Shown: positions 8,533 to 16,289, counted from the first letter of the stretch. The stretch is DNA of 64,000 nucleotides from Fibrobacter sp. (GCA_017412605.1 JAFPWY010000001.1:62001-126000); one strand, 5' to 3'. Made by a program: numbers and translations. The notes: a model not told the origin generated them from the sequence alone.

Positions 8533-8940
8533 ATGAAGATCGAACACGTAGCCATCTGGGCCAATGACATCGACAAGGTCTGTGAATTCTACCGGAAGTA
8601 TTTCGGCGGGGCAGTCCAACCCCTTTATCACAATCCGGCAAAACAATTCACGAGCCGGTTCGTCACCTTCGAAAGTGGTACCCGCCTCGAAGTCATGCAC
8701 CGTCCCGACATACCCCCAACGTTTCACGTGGAACATTCGGAACATCTCGGTTTTGCCCATCTTTGCTTTTCCGTCGGATCCAAAGAAGATGTGGACCAGC
8801 TGACCCAAAAAATGTCCAACGACGGAATCCTGGTCGTGGGGCAACCCCGGACTACCGGTGACGGGTATTATGAAAGTGTCGTCCTCGACCCCGAAGGAAA
8901 CCGGGTAGAGGTATCAGCATCGAGCAACGTGCCTCAATAA
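8533..8940 (+). CDS. VOC (glyoxalase / bleomycin-resistance) family protein
   Basis: 135-aa single VOC domain: MKIEHVAIWANDIDKVCEFY (first beta-alpha-beta unit, His-5 as metal ligand), LEVMHRPD (Glu ligand), LGFAHLCFSVGS (second unit His) and YYESVVLDPEGNRVEVSAS (closing Glu). All four canonical metal positions are occupied, so an active metalloenzyme such as a glyoxalase-like lyase or dioxygenase is possible, but the substrate cannot be told. An internal parS (8720-8735) is translated as FHVEH, just before the second metal-ligand unit. Confidence 0.9.
   Translation: MKIEHVAIWANDIDKVCEFYRKYFGGAVQPLYHNPAKQFTSRFVTFESGTRLEVMHRPDIPPTFHVEHSEHLGFAHLCFSVGSKEDVDQLTQKMSNDGILVVGQPRTTGDGYYESVVLDPEGNRVEVSASSNVPQ
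8720..8735. promoter_or_regulatory. parS site 3, inside the VOC coding sequence
   Basis: CGTTTCACGTGGAACA, 14 of 16 to consensus, with the central CACGTG intact. It is translated in frame as TFHVEH. Confidence 0.8.
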
Positions 8941-8949
8941 AAAGAGACA

Positions 8950-8965
8950 TGTTCCACGTGAAACA
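8950..8965. promoter_or_regulatory. parS site 4
   Basis: TGTTCCACGTGAAACA, 15 of 16 to consensus. It is intergenic, ending 20 nt before the next start codon, so ParB binding there could affect the downstream promoter. Confidence 0.9.
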
Positions 8966-8985
8966 TCATTACTATATTTCCAGCC

Positions 8986-9762
8986 ATGAAAAAAATCATC
9001 CTTACTTTTGCCCTGACTCTCTTCTCCCTAGCTTCCGCAAACTGCATCAAGACCATATTCGATTTCGAGAGATCTGAGTACCTTATGTACGATAAAGATT
9101 ACGACGGTTTCGTCCTGGATAGCATGTACGTGGACAAGGGTACTGCCGACAACAGAGGCGAACGAATCTACATCATGAAGAACTTCTATAAAGACGGACT
9201 TCTCGACAGTGTACACGAAGGCGACTATCGGGAAGGGAAATGGGAATACCGCGATACAAAGTACAACGGGAATATCAATGTCACCCACGAAGGAAATGTC
9301 TGGACAATAGAAGGAACAGCGAACGGACAGGAGATAAAAGAAATCGTCTACTTTGACGGGGATTCACTTGCCGCAACCACAACCGACGAGGACGGTGAGT
9401 ATACCAGCATCTACGTCTTGAAAAACGATACCCTGTTCAGGTCTTCCGAAGACCAGATCATCGTCATGGACGAAACGGACACAAACACCTGCTACCAGAA
9501 AGAATATTACGAAGGCACCTGGACGGCATGGGACCGATTCGAAACATCTGTCCAGGACGGGATGATTATCGTCAGCAAAACCTATATGGAAGAAGGACTG
9601 GATCACAAGGTCATGATATATTATATGGTTCCGCGCAATGGTGCTTCCTCCACATCAATCCATCGCAAAATCCGTCCGGCAATCATTCTCGAAAAGGTTA
9701 AAAAATTTGACCTTCTCGGACGCCCCGCCAAGAGCGAACATATTATAAAAGTGAACAGGTAA
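8986..9762 (+). CDS. Exported protein with DLLGR C-terminal tail (tandem paralogue A)
   Basis: 258 aa with signal peptide MKKIILTFALTLFSLASANC. The mature N-terminus carries LMYDKDYDGFVLDSMYVDKG, matched in the next gene by MYDEDYNGYVLDSLYTDKG, and both end in FDLLGRPAKSEHIIKV plus a basic pair. Between these lie repeated beta-strand-like segments such as VYFDGDSLAATTTDEDGE. The DLLGR tail resembles the start of type A T9SS sorting domains (DLxGR...GxY), but it is short and lacks the usual Gly-x-Tyr, so secretion by that route is only a possibility. Function unknown. parS site 4 lies just upstream. Confidence 0.72.
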   Translation: MKKIILTFALTLFSLASANCIKTIFDFERSEYLMYDKDYDGFVLDSMYVDKGTADNRGERIYIMKNFYKDGLLDSVHEGDYREGKWEYRDTKYNGNINVTHEGNVWTIEGTANGQEIKEIVYFDGDSLAATTTDEDGEYTSIYVLKNDTLFRSSEDQIIVMDETDTNTCYQKEYYEGTWTAWDRFETSVQDGMIIVSKTYMEEGLDHKVMIYYMVPRNGASSTSIHRKIRPAIILEKVKKFDLLGRPAKSEHIIKVNR

Positions 9763-9768
9763 AGATTA

Positions 9769-10560
9769 ATGAGAAGAGCATTAATTATACTTGGACTAAT
9801 GGCATTGAATTCATTCGCTTTCGATTGCCTGCGGACTACATTTGATCTTTTCGTCGCAAGCCAATACAACATGTACGACGAAGATTACAATGGATATGTT
9901 CTTGATAGCCTTTATACTGACAAAGGCGAAGGGCAATCCTTATCCATTAAATATTACAGGACCGGCAACCACCTGGATAGTACCATAGAATATAACGTCA
10001 CTCCGGATACAACTACGCAGCGCGTGATTGTCTACAACGAAACCGTAAAAGTCGATAAAGAAGAAAACTCCAAGACTGTCCATTTTTATAAAGACGGGGA
10101 AGAATATCAAAAGATCGAATTCTATTTCAAAGACGATTCTCTATATTACAGAACATTAAATATTCAAGGCAAAATAGAAAACCTGTATGAAGAATATTCA
10201 ATCTATATCGTCAACGACACCATCTTCGAAAACGAGGGAAGTCCTATAACTGTCCATGATTCCGAAAATGAAAACAGATGTTCCGTCAACCACCAAATGC
10301 AGGCGGCAACCTCCTGGACAACCTTGATGACCTACGAATACGAAACAAGGGGAGATACCCTCATCCAAACAAATCATAATCCTGCGAATAATCAAAGCGT
10401 CAACGGTACCAAAGAATTCTATGTTCCAGTCGACCTGTTGCAAACCACTCCCATTATTTCTAAGAAAATTTACCCAGTTGCGGACTGGAAAAATTCCAAG
10501 CAATTTGACCTCCTCGGCCGCCCCGCCAAGAGCGAACATATTATAAAAGTGGGCCGATAA
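9769..10560 (+). CDS. Exported protein with DLLGR C-terminal tail (tandem paralogue B)
   Basis: 263 aa, starting 7 bp after paralogue A, so the two are co-transcribed. The signal peptide is MRRALIILGLMALNSFAFDC. It shares with its neighbour the post-signal motif LRTTFDLF...MYDEDY and the C-terminus FDLLGRPAKSEHIIKVGR. The last ~45 nt of the two genes are almost identical at DNA level, while the middles have diverged, which suggests either constraint or gene conversion on the tail. The stop codon abuts parS site 5. Function unknown. Confidence 0.72.
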   Translation: MRRALIILGLMALNSFAFDCLRTTFDLFVASQYNMYDEDYNGYVLDSLYTDKGEGQSLSIKYYRTGNHLDSTIEYNVTPDTTTQRVIVYNETVKVDKEENSKTVHFYKDGEEYQKIEFYFKDDSLYYRTLNIQGKIENLYEEYSIYIVNDTIFENEGSPITVHDSENENRCSVNHQMQAATSWTTLMTYEYETRGDTLIQTNHNPANNQSVNGTKEFYVPVDLLQTTPIISKKIYPVADWKNSKQFDLLGRPAKSEHIIKVGR

Positions 10561-10576
10561 AGTTTCACGTGAAACA
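10561..10576. promoter_or_regulatory. parS site 5
   Basis: AGTTTCACGTGAAACA, identical to site 1, beginning at the base after the stop codon of the upstream gene. Confidence 0.9.
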
Positions 10577-10762
10577 AAGTTGGGCCTATTTTTCACTGTC
10601 GGCGGTGTTGATAGATAAATCACAAGATTCAACATTTTTTCAACATTTACTAAAATATTATCCACAAATATTTTTAAAATTTTCGGTCTGCCGGATTTCC
10701 GGCGGCCTTTTTGTTAGTAAGATATTCTAAATTAGGGAACGTTACGTCAGATATTCACAAGA
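10577..10762. other. AT-rich intergenic stretch with a perfect DnaA box
   Basis: No gene. TTATCCACA, an exact DnaA-box consensus, is at 10658-10666, with TGTTGATAG at 10606-10614 as a weaker inverted copy. A GCCGG-ATTT-CCGGC hairpin (10690-10703) followed by GGCC and five T (10708-10712) could terminate transcription from the paralogue pair. This stretch lies between two parS sites and is a second origin candidate or a DnaA-controlled promoter for rsmG-parAB. Confidence 0.5.
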
Positions 10763-10778
10763 CGTTTCACGTGGAACA
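10763..10778. promoter_or_regulatory. parS site 6, over the rsmG ribosome site
   Basis: CGTTTCACGTGGAACA, identical to site 3. Its GTGGAA occupies the ribosome-binding position 6-12 nt before the rsmG ATG, so ParB bound here could repress the rsmG-parA-parB operon. Confidence 0.88.
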
Positions 10779-10784
10779 TACTTA

Positions 10785-11561
10785 ATGAGACCATCGGAAG
10801 ATACCAGGCAACAGGAAATATTCTGTCAATTTTTGTCAGAGAATGGCGTACAGCTGTCCAAGGAGACAACTGAGCGACTCTACCTGTATGCCGATTTGGT
10901 GGTAGAGACCAAGCAGTTCGGCAACCTGATTTCGCCGAAGGATTCCGAAAAAATTCTCAGCCGCCACATCGCAGACTCGCTGGTTCCCTATATATATATA
11001 GACGAAAGACGAAAGACGAAAGACGAAAGAGGCGAGTGCAATGAAACCGTCCACGAGTTCATTGCCGAGCCGAACAGTCTTGGCGCAAGGCGCAAAGACG
11101 AAGGAACTAAGGAATCTCTTTCGTCTATCGTCTACCAGCGAAGCGATCTTTCGTCTAAAACCTGGGCTGATATGGGTGCGGGCGCGGGCTGCCCGGTTTT
11201 CCCGCTCGCCATCGTGATGCCCGAAATCCAGTTTTACGCGGTCGAACCCCGCAACATGCGCGTGCAGTTCATGAACTACGCCAAGGAAAAGCTCCAACTC
11301 CAGAACCTGACCGTAGTGGGCAAACGCTTCGAGACCTCCGGCCTTTCGGACCTGGACTTTATCAGCTGCCGCGCCCTCTCGACTTTCGAAAACGACTGGG
11401 AACGTGCCCAACCCGGACTCAAGAAGGGCGGAATGTTCCTCACTCTAAAAAGTTTCAACAATATCGTTCACTTGGAAAACGACCCGGCGGTACACATATA
11501 TAAATATGCTCTGCCCCAGGAAGAACAAGTTTACGCCTTAGTCACTCGAGGTAACGAATGA
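10785..11561 (+). CDS. rsmG: 16S rRNA m7G527 methyltransferase RsmG with a repeat-derived insertion
   Basis: Methylates N7 of G527 in 16S rRNA. SAM-fold landmarks are SRHIADSLVPY (residues ~65-75), the glycine-rich loop ADMGAGAGCPVFPL (~129-142), FYAVEPRNMRVQFM, and FISCRALSTFE with the conserved RA. The family usually has about 205-240 residues; this one has 258 because roughly 53 residues (from DERRKTKDERGE to about SSK) sit between the first helix bundle and the glycine loop. That segment is coded by heptanucleotide repeats (11001-11158). The frame stays open, so the protein may fold with a surface loop. It is the first gene of rsmG-parA-parB and overlaps parA by 4 nt. Confidence 0.93.
   Translation: MRPSEDTRQQEIFCQFLSENGVQLSKETTERLYLYADLVVETKQFGNLISPKDSEKILSRHIADSLVPYIYIDERRKTKDERGECNETVHEFIAEPNSLGARRKDEGTKESLSSIVYQRSDLSSKTWADMGAGAGCPVFPLAIVMPEIQFYAVEPRNMRVQFMNYAKEKLQLQNLTVVGKRFETSGLSDLDFISCRALSTFENDWERAQPGLKKGGMFLTLKSFNNIVHLENDPAVHIYKYALPQEEQVYALVTRGNE
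11001..11158. repeat. Heptanucleotide repeat insertion within rsmG
   Basis: Opens with four exact copies of GACGAAA (11001-11028), continues with heptads such as GGCGCAA twice (11082-11095), and ends with inverted heptads in CTTTCGTCTATCGTCT (11118-11133) and CTTTCGTCT (11148-11156). The left and right parts are complementary, so the segment can fold back. It interrupts a conserved gene in frame. Confidence 0.85.
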
Positions 11562-12343
11562 GTAAAGTAATAGCAATCTGTAACCAGAAGGGCGGTGTGG
11601 GCAAGACCACGACGGCCGTGAACCTGGCCGCAAGTTTTGCCGCTCTCGAAAAGAAGACACTCCTTATCGACATGGACCCGCAGGGCAACGCTTCCCAGGG
11701 TCTCGGTTTCAACGAGGCGCAGGACGAAGATATCCACGAAGTCCTCAACTTGGCCGGTAACCCCGACAACCTCAGCTACGAAACCATCAAGCCGGCAATT
11801 CTCGACACGCCTCTGGATTTCCTGAAGCTCATCCCGTCCGGACCGGACTTGGCCGTGATGGAAATCGAGCTCGTGAACGCCATGAGCCGTGAACGCCGTC
11901 TCGAAAGAGTTATCAACATCCTCAAGCAGGCATTCGAGTTCATCATCATCGACGCACCCCCGAGCCTGAACCTCCTCACGCTCAACGTGCTGACCGCCGC
12001 CACGAGCGTGCTCATCCCGGTGCAGTGCGAATACTACGCCCTGCAGGGTATGACCGAGCTTTTCAAGACAATCCGCGAAGTGCAGAAAAACCTAAATGGC
12101 GACCTCAAGATCGAGGGAACGCTGCTCACCATGTACGACGCCCGCCTGAGTCTCTGCAAGCAGGTCGCCGAAGAAGTCCGCGAAAACCTTTCCGATACGG
12201 TGTTCCAGTCGGTCATCCCGCGCAACGTCAAGTTGAGCGAGGCCCCGTCCCACGGCAAGCCCGTCATCTTGTACGACGTGCAGAGCAGCGGCTCGCAGGC
12301 CTACATGAAACTCGCCGAAGAGATCCTGAACAAGGAAAAATAA
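11558..12343 (+). CDS. parA: Chromosome-partitioning ATPase ParA (Soj)
   Basis: 261-aa deviant-Walker ATPase that moves ParB-parS complexes after replication. Residues ~8-17 are NQKGGVGKTT, with the signature lysine, followed by LLIDMDPQGNASQGLG (Walker A') and FIIIDAPPSLNLLTLN (Walker B). There is no N-terminal HTH, as in chromosomal Soj rather than plasmid ParA. The start overlaps the rsmG stop codon (ATGA), so the two are translationally coupled. The six parS sites upstream complete a ParABS system. Confidence 0.97.
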   Translation: MSKVIAICNQKGGVGKTTTAVNLAASFAALEKKTLLIDMDPQGNASQGLGFNEAQDEDIHEVLNLAGNPDNLSYETIKPAILDTPLDFLKLIPSGPDLAVMEIELVNAMSRERRLERVINILKQAFEFIIIDAPPSLNLLTLNVLTAATSVLIPVQCEYYALQGMTELFKTIREVQKNLNGDLKIEGTLLTMYDARLSLCKQVAEEVRENLSDTVFQSVIPRNVKLSEAPSHGKPVILYDVQSSGSQAYMKLAEEILNKEK

Positions 12344-12406
12344 ATTATACCATCGGCACCGAAATCGCAACAAACAGATTTTATATATTAATCAAGGATT
12401 TTAACA

Positions 12407-13396
12407 ATGGGAAAAAAGTCTCTTGCTCTCGGCCGCGGCCTCTCCGACATTCTCAAGGACCATTCCTTGAACAGTGGAACCATACCCACTGAAGCTCCCG
12501 CGCCGGCCCAGGAAAACGAAAAGGACAGGATTGTTGAAATCGATGTCAACCTCATCGACCCGAACCCGTTCCAGCCACGCAAATTTTTCAACGACGACGA
12601 GCTCGTGGAACTCGCCGAGACCATCGAGCAGCACGGCCTGATCCAGCCGATTGTCGTCCGCAAGGTCGGCGACCGTTACCAGATTATCAGCGGTGAACGC
12701 CGTACCCGCGCAACAAAGCTTGCCGGACTTCCGGTCATCAAGGCGCAGGTTTACGAAAATCTCGAAGACAAGACGATGGCCGAATGGGCCCTCATCGAGA
12801 ACATCCAGCGCGTGGACCTGAACCCGGTCGAAGTTTCAAGGTCTTATCAACAGTTGATCGATAATCACGGCTATACTCACGAAGATTTGGCCAAGATTGT
12901 TGGTAAGTCCCGCTCCGCCATCACGAACTCGCTGCGTCTCCTGAAGCTTCCGGAACAAGTGCTCACTTGGATAGTAGAAGGCAAGCTGAACAGCGGTGCC
13001 GCCCGAGCCCTCTGCAGCGACAAGGTCGAATATCCCGAAAGCCTCGCCAAGAGGATTATCGACGAAGGCCTGAACGTCCGCCAGATCGAGGCCGTCATCC
13101 GCGGGGAAGATATTAACCCGACGAGAGAAGAGAAGGAAGAGGCCCAAGAGGAAACCCCGGCAGTCGATACGGCCGCCATCGATTCCTCGACAAGTTCGAC
13201 GATTCCGGCCGTAAAGAAGCCGAAGCCGGAACTGAGCGCCGACCTCAAGAATTTCGAGTCCAGACTCGAAGGCTATTTCGGTACCAAGGTCGAACTCAAC
13301 CCGAGCGCATCCGACCAGGCCAAGGGTACCATCGTCATCAGTTACTACTCCATGGACGACTTGACTCGTATCCAGGAACTTTTGGAGAACCGCTAA
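12407..13396 (+). CDS. parB: Chromosome-partitioning protein ParB (Spo0J)
   Basis: 329-aa CTP-dependent DNA clamp that loads at parS. In order: the N-terminal ParA-contact motif GRGLSDILKD (residues ~8-17); the ParB/Srx CTPase domain with IDPNPFQPRKFFNDDELVEL, HGLIQPIVVRK and SGERRTRATKLAGL, then ENIQRVDLNPVE; the HTH region EDLAKIVGKSRSAITNSLRL; an acidic linker ~235-270; and a C-terminal dimerisation domain. The usual GERRxRA motif is present as GERRTRA. An AAGGATT ribosome site precedes the ATG. A 63-bp gap separates it from parA. Confidence 0.97.
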   Translation: MGKKSLALGRGLSDILKDHSLNSGTIPTEAPAPAQENEKDRIVEIDVNLIDPNPFQPRKFFNDDELVELAETIEQHGLIQPIVVRKVGDRYQIISGERRTRATKLAGLPVIKAQVYENLEDKTMAEWALIENIQRVDLNPVEVSRSYQQLIDNHGYTHEDLAKIVGKSRSAITNSLRLLKLPEQVLTWIVEGKLNSGAARALCSDKVEYPESLAKRIIDEGLNVRQIEAVIRGEDINPTREEKEEAQEETPAVDTAAIDSSTSSTIPAVKKPKPELSADLKNFESRLEGYFGTKVELNPSASDQAKGTIVISYYSMDDLTRIQELLENR

Positions 13397-13399
13397 ATC

Positions 13400-14215
13400 G
13401 TGAAATTCCTGAAGCTAAAGTTCAAGTCGTACACCATCCAGGTCATCCCGGATGATTCCCGCCAGATAAAGCAGTATCATGTCACGGCGAAAATGCTTGC
13501 CGCGATCCGTATTGCGCTGGTGGTAATTATCGTATTTTCGCTCGTGTTCATATTCCATATCGGCAAGATGACCGCGAAAATTGCCCGTTACGAAACCCTG
13601 AAAAAGACGGATGCCCAGCTCGTGAAGGTGAACGCCAACTACGAGGAAGTGCTGACGCACCTGGATTCCCTCTGGATTTTCGAAGAAAGGATACAGAATA
13701 TCCTCGAGACGTTCCTGGAAAACGATTCCAACAAGATCAACAGCCTTATCGACAAGAGCAAGTTCACGCATACCCCGCCCGAGAAGATCGAGGTCGACTT
13801 TGAAGGCCTGCATGGCTGGAAAAGTTTCGAGGAAAGGCAGAGAATCGAGAGACTCCCGAATATTTTGCCTGTAGTCGGCATGATCAGCAAAACGTTCAAC
13901 GAAGAGACTGGACATAACGGCACCGACTTCGCGGCAAAGGCCGGAAACCCGGTTTTTGCCACCGGAACGGGTACAGTTGAGTTTGCCGCCGAAAAAGGTG
14001 AGCTCGGTAATACTATAATTGTTAATCACGGGAACGGTTACGTAACTAGCTATTCCCACCTTAAGGATATGAGGACACGCAAAGGGCGCCAGGTCAAGAA
14101 GGGCGATATCATCGGTACCATCGGTAACACTGGCAATGCATCTGGACCGCATCTTCATTACACCATCACGAAGGACGGAGTTCCCCAAAATCCCGAATCC
14201 TTCTTTAACTACTAG
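13400..14215 (+). CDS. Membrane-anchored M23 (LytM) peptidoglycan endopeptidase
   Basis: 271 aa. One N-terminal transmembrane helix (IALVVIIVFSLVFIF, residues ~36-55) and a coiled-coil-like stalk lead to a periplasmic LytM domain. Zinc ligands are visible: GHNGTDFAA (HxxxD) and the HLH of SGPHLHYTI, so the enzyme looks catalytically competent. It cuts peptide cross-links in peptidoglycan. The GTG start is 3 nt after the parB stop, with GGAG upstream. Its position between parB and a bactofilin gene suggests that cell-wall remodelling is coordinated with cytoskeletal scaffolding; M23-bactofilin pairs occur in other phyla. Confidence 0.9.
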   Translation: MKFLKLKFKSYTIQVIPDDSRQIKQYHVTAKMLAAIRIALVVIIVFSLVFIFHIGKMTAKIARYETLKKTDAQLVKVNANYEEVLTHLDSLWIFEERIQNILETFLENDSNKINSLIDKSKFTHTPPEKIEVDFEGLHGWKSFEERQRIERLPNILPVVGMISKTFNEETGHNGTDFAAKAGNPVFATGTGTVEFAAEKGELGNTIIVNHGNGYVTSYSHLKDMRTRKGRQVKKGDIIGTIGNTGNASGPHLHYTITKDGVPQNPESFFNY

Positions 14216-14223
14216 GAGAAAAC

Positions 14224-14625
14224 ATGCCTAATAAAGAACAAGAAATCACGCAGATTGGTAACAGCATCACCATCAAGGGTGATATCCTCGGCAAGAGCGA
14301 CGTCCGCGTTGCCGGCAACGTCCAGGGCAGCGTCAATATCGAAGGCGACCTCGTCGTGGAACGCACGGGCCGTATCGAAGGCGAAATCAAGGTGACTTCC
14401 TCTGTCATCGCCGGTACCGTCAAGGGCAATATCGACTGCACCGGAAAGCTCGTTCTCGAAAACTCCTCCAAGTTCGTGGGCAACATCAAGACCAAGCAGC
14501 TCATCATCCAGGAAGGTGCCATTTTCCAGGGCAACTGCAACATGGGTTCCAATGAGATTCCTGCCGCCAAGGAAGCTTCTGCCCCCGCAGCGAACGGCAA
14601 GGAAAAAGTTCAACAGCCTTTCTAA
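14224..14625 (+). CDS. Bactofilin (polymer-forming cytoskeletal protein)
   Basis: 133-aa bactofilin (DUF583/CcmA type). The central right-handed beta-helix is seen as alternating hydrophobic rungs: NSITIKGDILGKSDVRVAG, SVNIEGDLVVERTGRIEGEI and GNIDCTGKLVLENSSKFVG, with short disordered ends. Bactofilins polymerise without nucleotide at the inner membrane and organise wall synthesis. In Myxococcus, bactofilin filaments also position ParABS, so its place as last gene of rsmG-parA-parB-M23-bactofilin fits a role in anchoring the segregation machinery. AGGAG lies 5 nt before the ATG. Confidence 0.93.
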   Translation: MPNKEQEITQIGNSITIKGDILGKSDVRVAGNVQGSVNIEGDLVVERTGRIEGEIKVTSSVIAGTVKGNIDCTGKLVLENSSKFVGNIKTKQLIIQEGAIFQGNCNMGSNEIPAAKEASAPAANGKEKVQQPF

Positions 14626-14947
14626 TATCTTCTATCTATTTATATAAATAGAAGTAGTATTGATGGTGTTGATTGTGGATAGAAAATTCGGGTTTTCGAG
14701 ATATACGCTTGAAGATCATAGAGATATGAAACGAAAGTGTGATGTAGATTACATTGAAAACTCGAATTCTATTCACGACTTTCAACATGGATAGATGTTG
14801 AAGTTCAATCTTTGACAGCAATTCACAAAGAAAGCACAAAAACACGTTGAGAACTGGCATAGCCGGTCAAAGCACATTTGCAAAAGAGATACATAAGCAA
14901 AATAATACAAGGCCCATAGCGCTGTATTATCTATATTCTTTACACGT
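14626..14947. other. 322-bp AT-rich structured intergenic region
   Basis: No gene seen. It contains a perfect TTCAACAT / ATGTTGAA hairpin (14781-14788, 14795-14802), a longer imperfect inverted repeat (ATAGAAAATTCGGGTTTTC at 14680-14698 against about 14756-14772), and TGTGGATAG, an inverted DnaA-like 9-mer, at 14674-14682. It could hold the operon's 3' end, the promoter of the phosphoesterase gene or an unannotated RNA. Confidence 0.45.
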
Positions 14948-15694
14948 ATGATTTCGAAAGTCATCAGGATAGGCCAAGTATCCGATATTCACATCGGAGA
15001 GGATGAAGGTTTTGTACAGGGCATAGACGTCCGTGCAAACTTTGAGTCCGCCTTGAAGTCAAAGTCCATGAAGGACATTGACTTGCTTGTGCTGTCCGGC
15101 GATCTGGCTAACGAGGACGGGGAAGAAGGCGCCTACAAGTACGTGGCTGACCTGCTCAAGGATTACCCTGTTCCCTTGTGCGTGATTCCAGGAAACCACG
15201 ACCGCCTCGATGTCATGCAAAAGTATTTCGATCTAGAGGGCAAGGTCAGGAACGGAAAGTGCTACTACCGTTACGACATTTGCGGACGTACACTGCTCTT
15301 CTTGGATAGCGGGTGCGGTACAGTTTCCAAGGACCAGCTGGACTGGTTGAAGGTCGAAGCGGCCAAGGTGAACGACGAGGTGCTGCTGTTCATGCATCAT
15401 CCGCCATGCTTGTGCAACCACAGGTTCATGGACTTGAAGTACGCGCTCAAGAACATCGACGAAGTTCAAGAAACGTTGTCTTCAATAAAGAATATCAAGC
15501 ATATCTTTACTGGCCACTATCATTTTAATTTTCACCTGCAGCTTCCGTCGCAGCAGGAGGTGCATGTCGCGCCTTCTACGCAAATGCAGATTGACCCGCA
15601 GGCTCCCATTTTCAACTTGATGAGTTCCGCTCCGGGCTGGCAAGTGATTGAATGGGGAGAAAATTTTGTAGAAACTGGTGTTTATTTCAACTAA
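14948..15694 (+). CDS. Calcineurin-like metallophosphoesterase (CpdA-like)
   Basis: 248-aa cytoplasmic dinuclear-metal phosphoesterase. The five family motifs are all there: QVSDIHIG (D-x-H), LLVLSGDLANEDG (GD), CVIPGNHDR (GNHD), LLFMHHPPC and FTGHYHFNF (GHxH). Its size and motif spacing are like CpdA-type cyclic-nucleotide phosphodiesterases, but substrate assignment is uncertain in this family. It is followed by a tRNA gene. Confidence 0.88.
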   Translation: MISKVIRIGQVSDIHIGEDEGFVQGIDVRANFESALKSKSMKDIDLLVLSGDLANEDGEEGAYKYVADLLKDYPVPLCVIPGNHDRLDVMQKYFDLEGKVRNGKCYYRYDICGRTLLFLDSGCGTVSKDQLDWLKVEAAKVNDEVLLFMHHPPCLCNHRFMDLKYALKNIDEVQETLSSIKNIKHIFTGHYHFNFHLQLPSQQEVHVAPSTQMQIDPQAPIFNLMSSAPGWQVIEWGENFVETGVYFN

Positions 15695-15738
15695 CCCCTT
15701 GAAATATTCAACTATTTAACTAAATTTGGGGAAAAATT

Positions 15739-15811
15739 GGCGGCTTAGCTCAGTTGGTAGAGCGTCGGAATCATAATCCGCAGGTCTGTGGTTCGAGCCC
15801 ACAAGCCGCTA
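15739..15811 (+). tRNA. tRNA with CAU anticodon (Met elongator, or Ile2)
   Basis: A cloverleaf can be drawn: acceptor GGCGGCT pairing with AGCCGCT, D arm GCTCAGTTGGTAGAGC, anticodon loop ATCATAA with anticodon CAT, and T loop TTCGAGC. The initiator tRNA's G-C-rich anticodon stem and C1-A72 mismatch are absent, so this is elongator tRNA-Met or the lysidine-modified tRNA-Ile. CCA is not encoded. Confidence 0.92.
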
Positions 15812-15834
15812 TTATCTAAGAAGAAGAGGCGCGT

Positions 15835-16263
15835 ATGTCAAAACGAATTCTTGTAATCTCGATCTTGATGCTCGCCTCTTTTTTTGTGTCCTGTTCTAAG
15901 GACCAGGACCAGCGCCAGTCGCAGCAGCAGGCTGTCGTGACTGCTCCCAAGGTCGAAGCGATAGTCAAGGTCGAACCTTTCAATGCTCCCGCCTCGCCGG
16001 TCATTAGCGAAGACAAGGCCAAGATGTACGTGAAGGCAAGCGCTGCCCTCCTCGAACTCGGAGTAAGCTGGACGGACCGCATTGAAAAGGCGCAGGACAA
16101 CGAGAAGGTCCAGATTCTCAATGCCTACAACGTTGCACGTGATCAGCTCTGTGCTCGCGTCGGCCTCGCCGGCATTGCCGAATACAACTGGCTCACCGAA
16201 GTTGCCCTCAAGGAAGAAGGCAACAAGGCCACGTTCGAAGCCGCTGGCATGAAGATCCAGTAA
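15835..16263 (+). CDS. Small lipoprotein of unknown function
   Basis: 142 aa. The signal peptide MSKRILVISILMLASFFVSC ends in a lipobox (FVSC) followed by a Gln-rich linker (KDQDQRQSQQQ). The rest is predicted helical: VKASAALLELGVSWTDRIEK and AYNVARDQLCARVGLAGIAE. No known domain is recognised. The gene begins 23 bp after the tRNA, with GAAGAGG as ribosome site, and may be transcribed with it. A strong terminator follows. Confidence 0.75.
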   Translation: MSKRILVISILMLASFFVSCSKDQDQRQSQQQAVVTAPKVEAIVKVEPFNAPASPVISEDKAKMYVKASAALLELGVSWTDRIEKAQDNEKVQILNAYNVARDQLCARVGLAGIAEYNWLTEVALKEEGNKATFEAAGMKIQ

Positions 16264-16289
16264 GGCGAACCTGAATTTCTTTTTTGACG

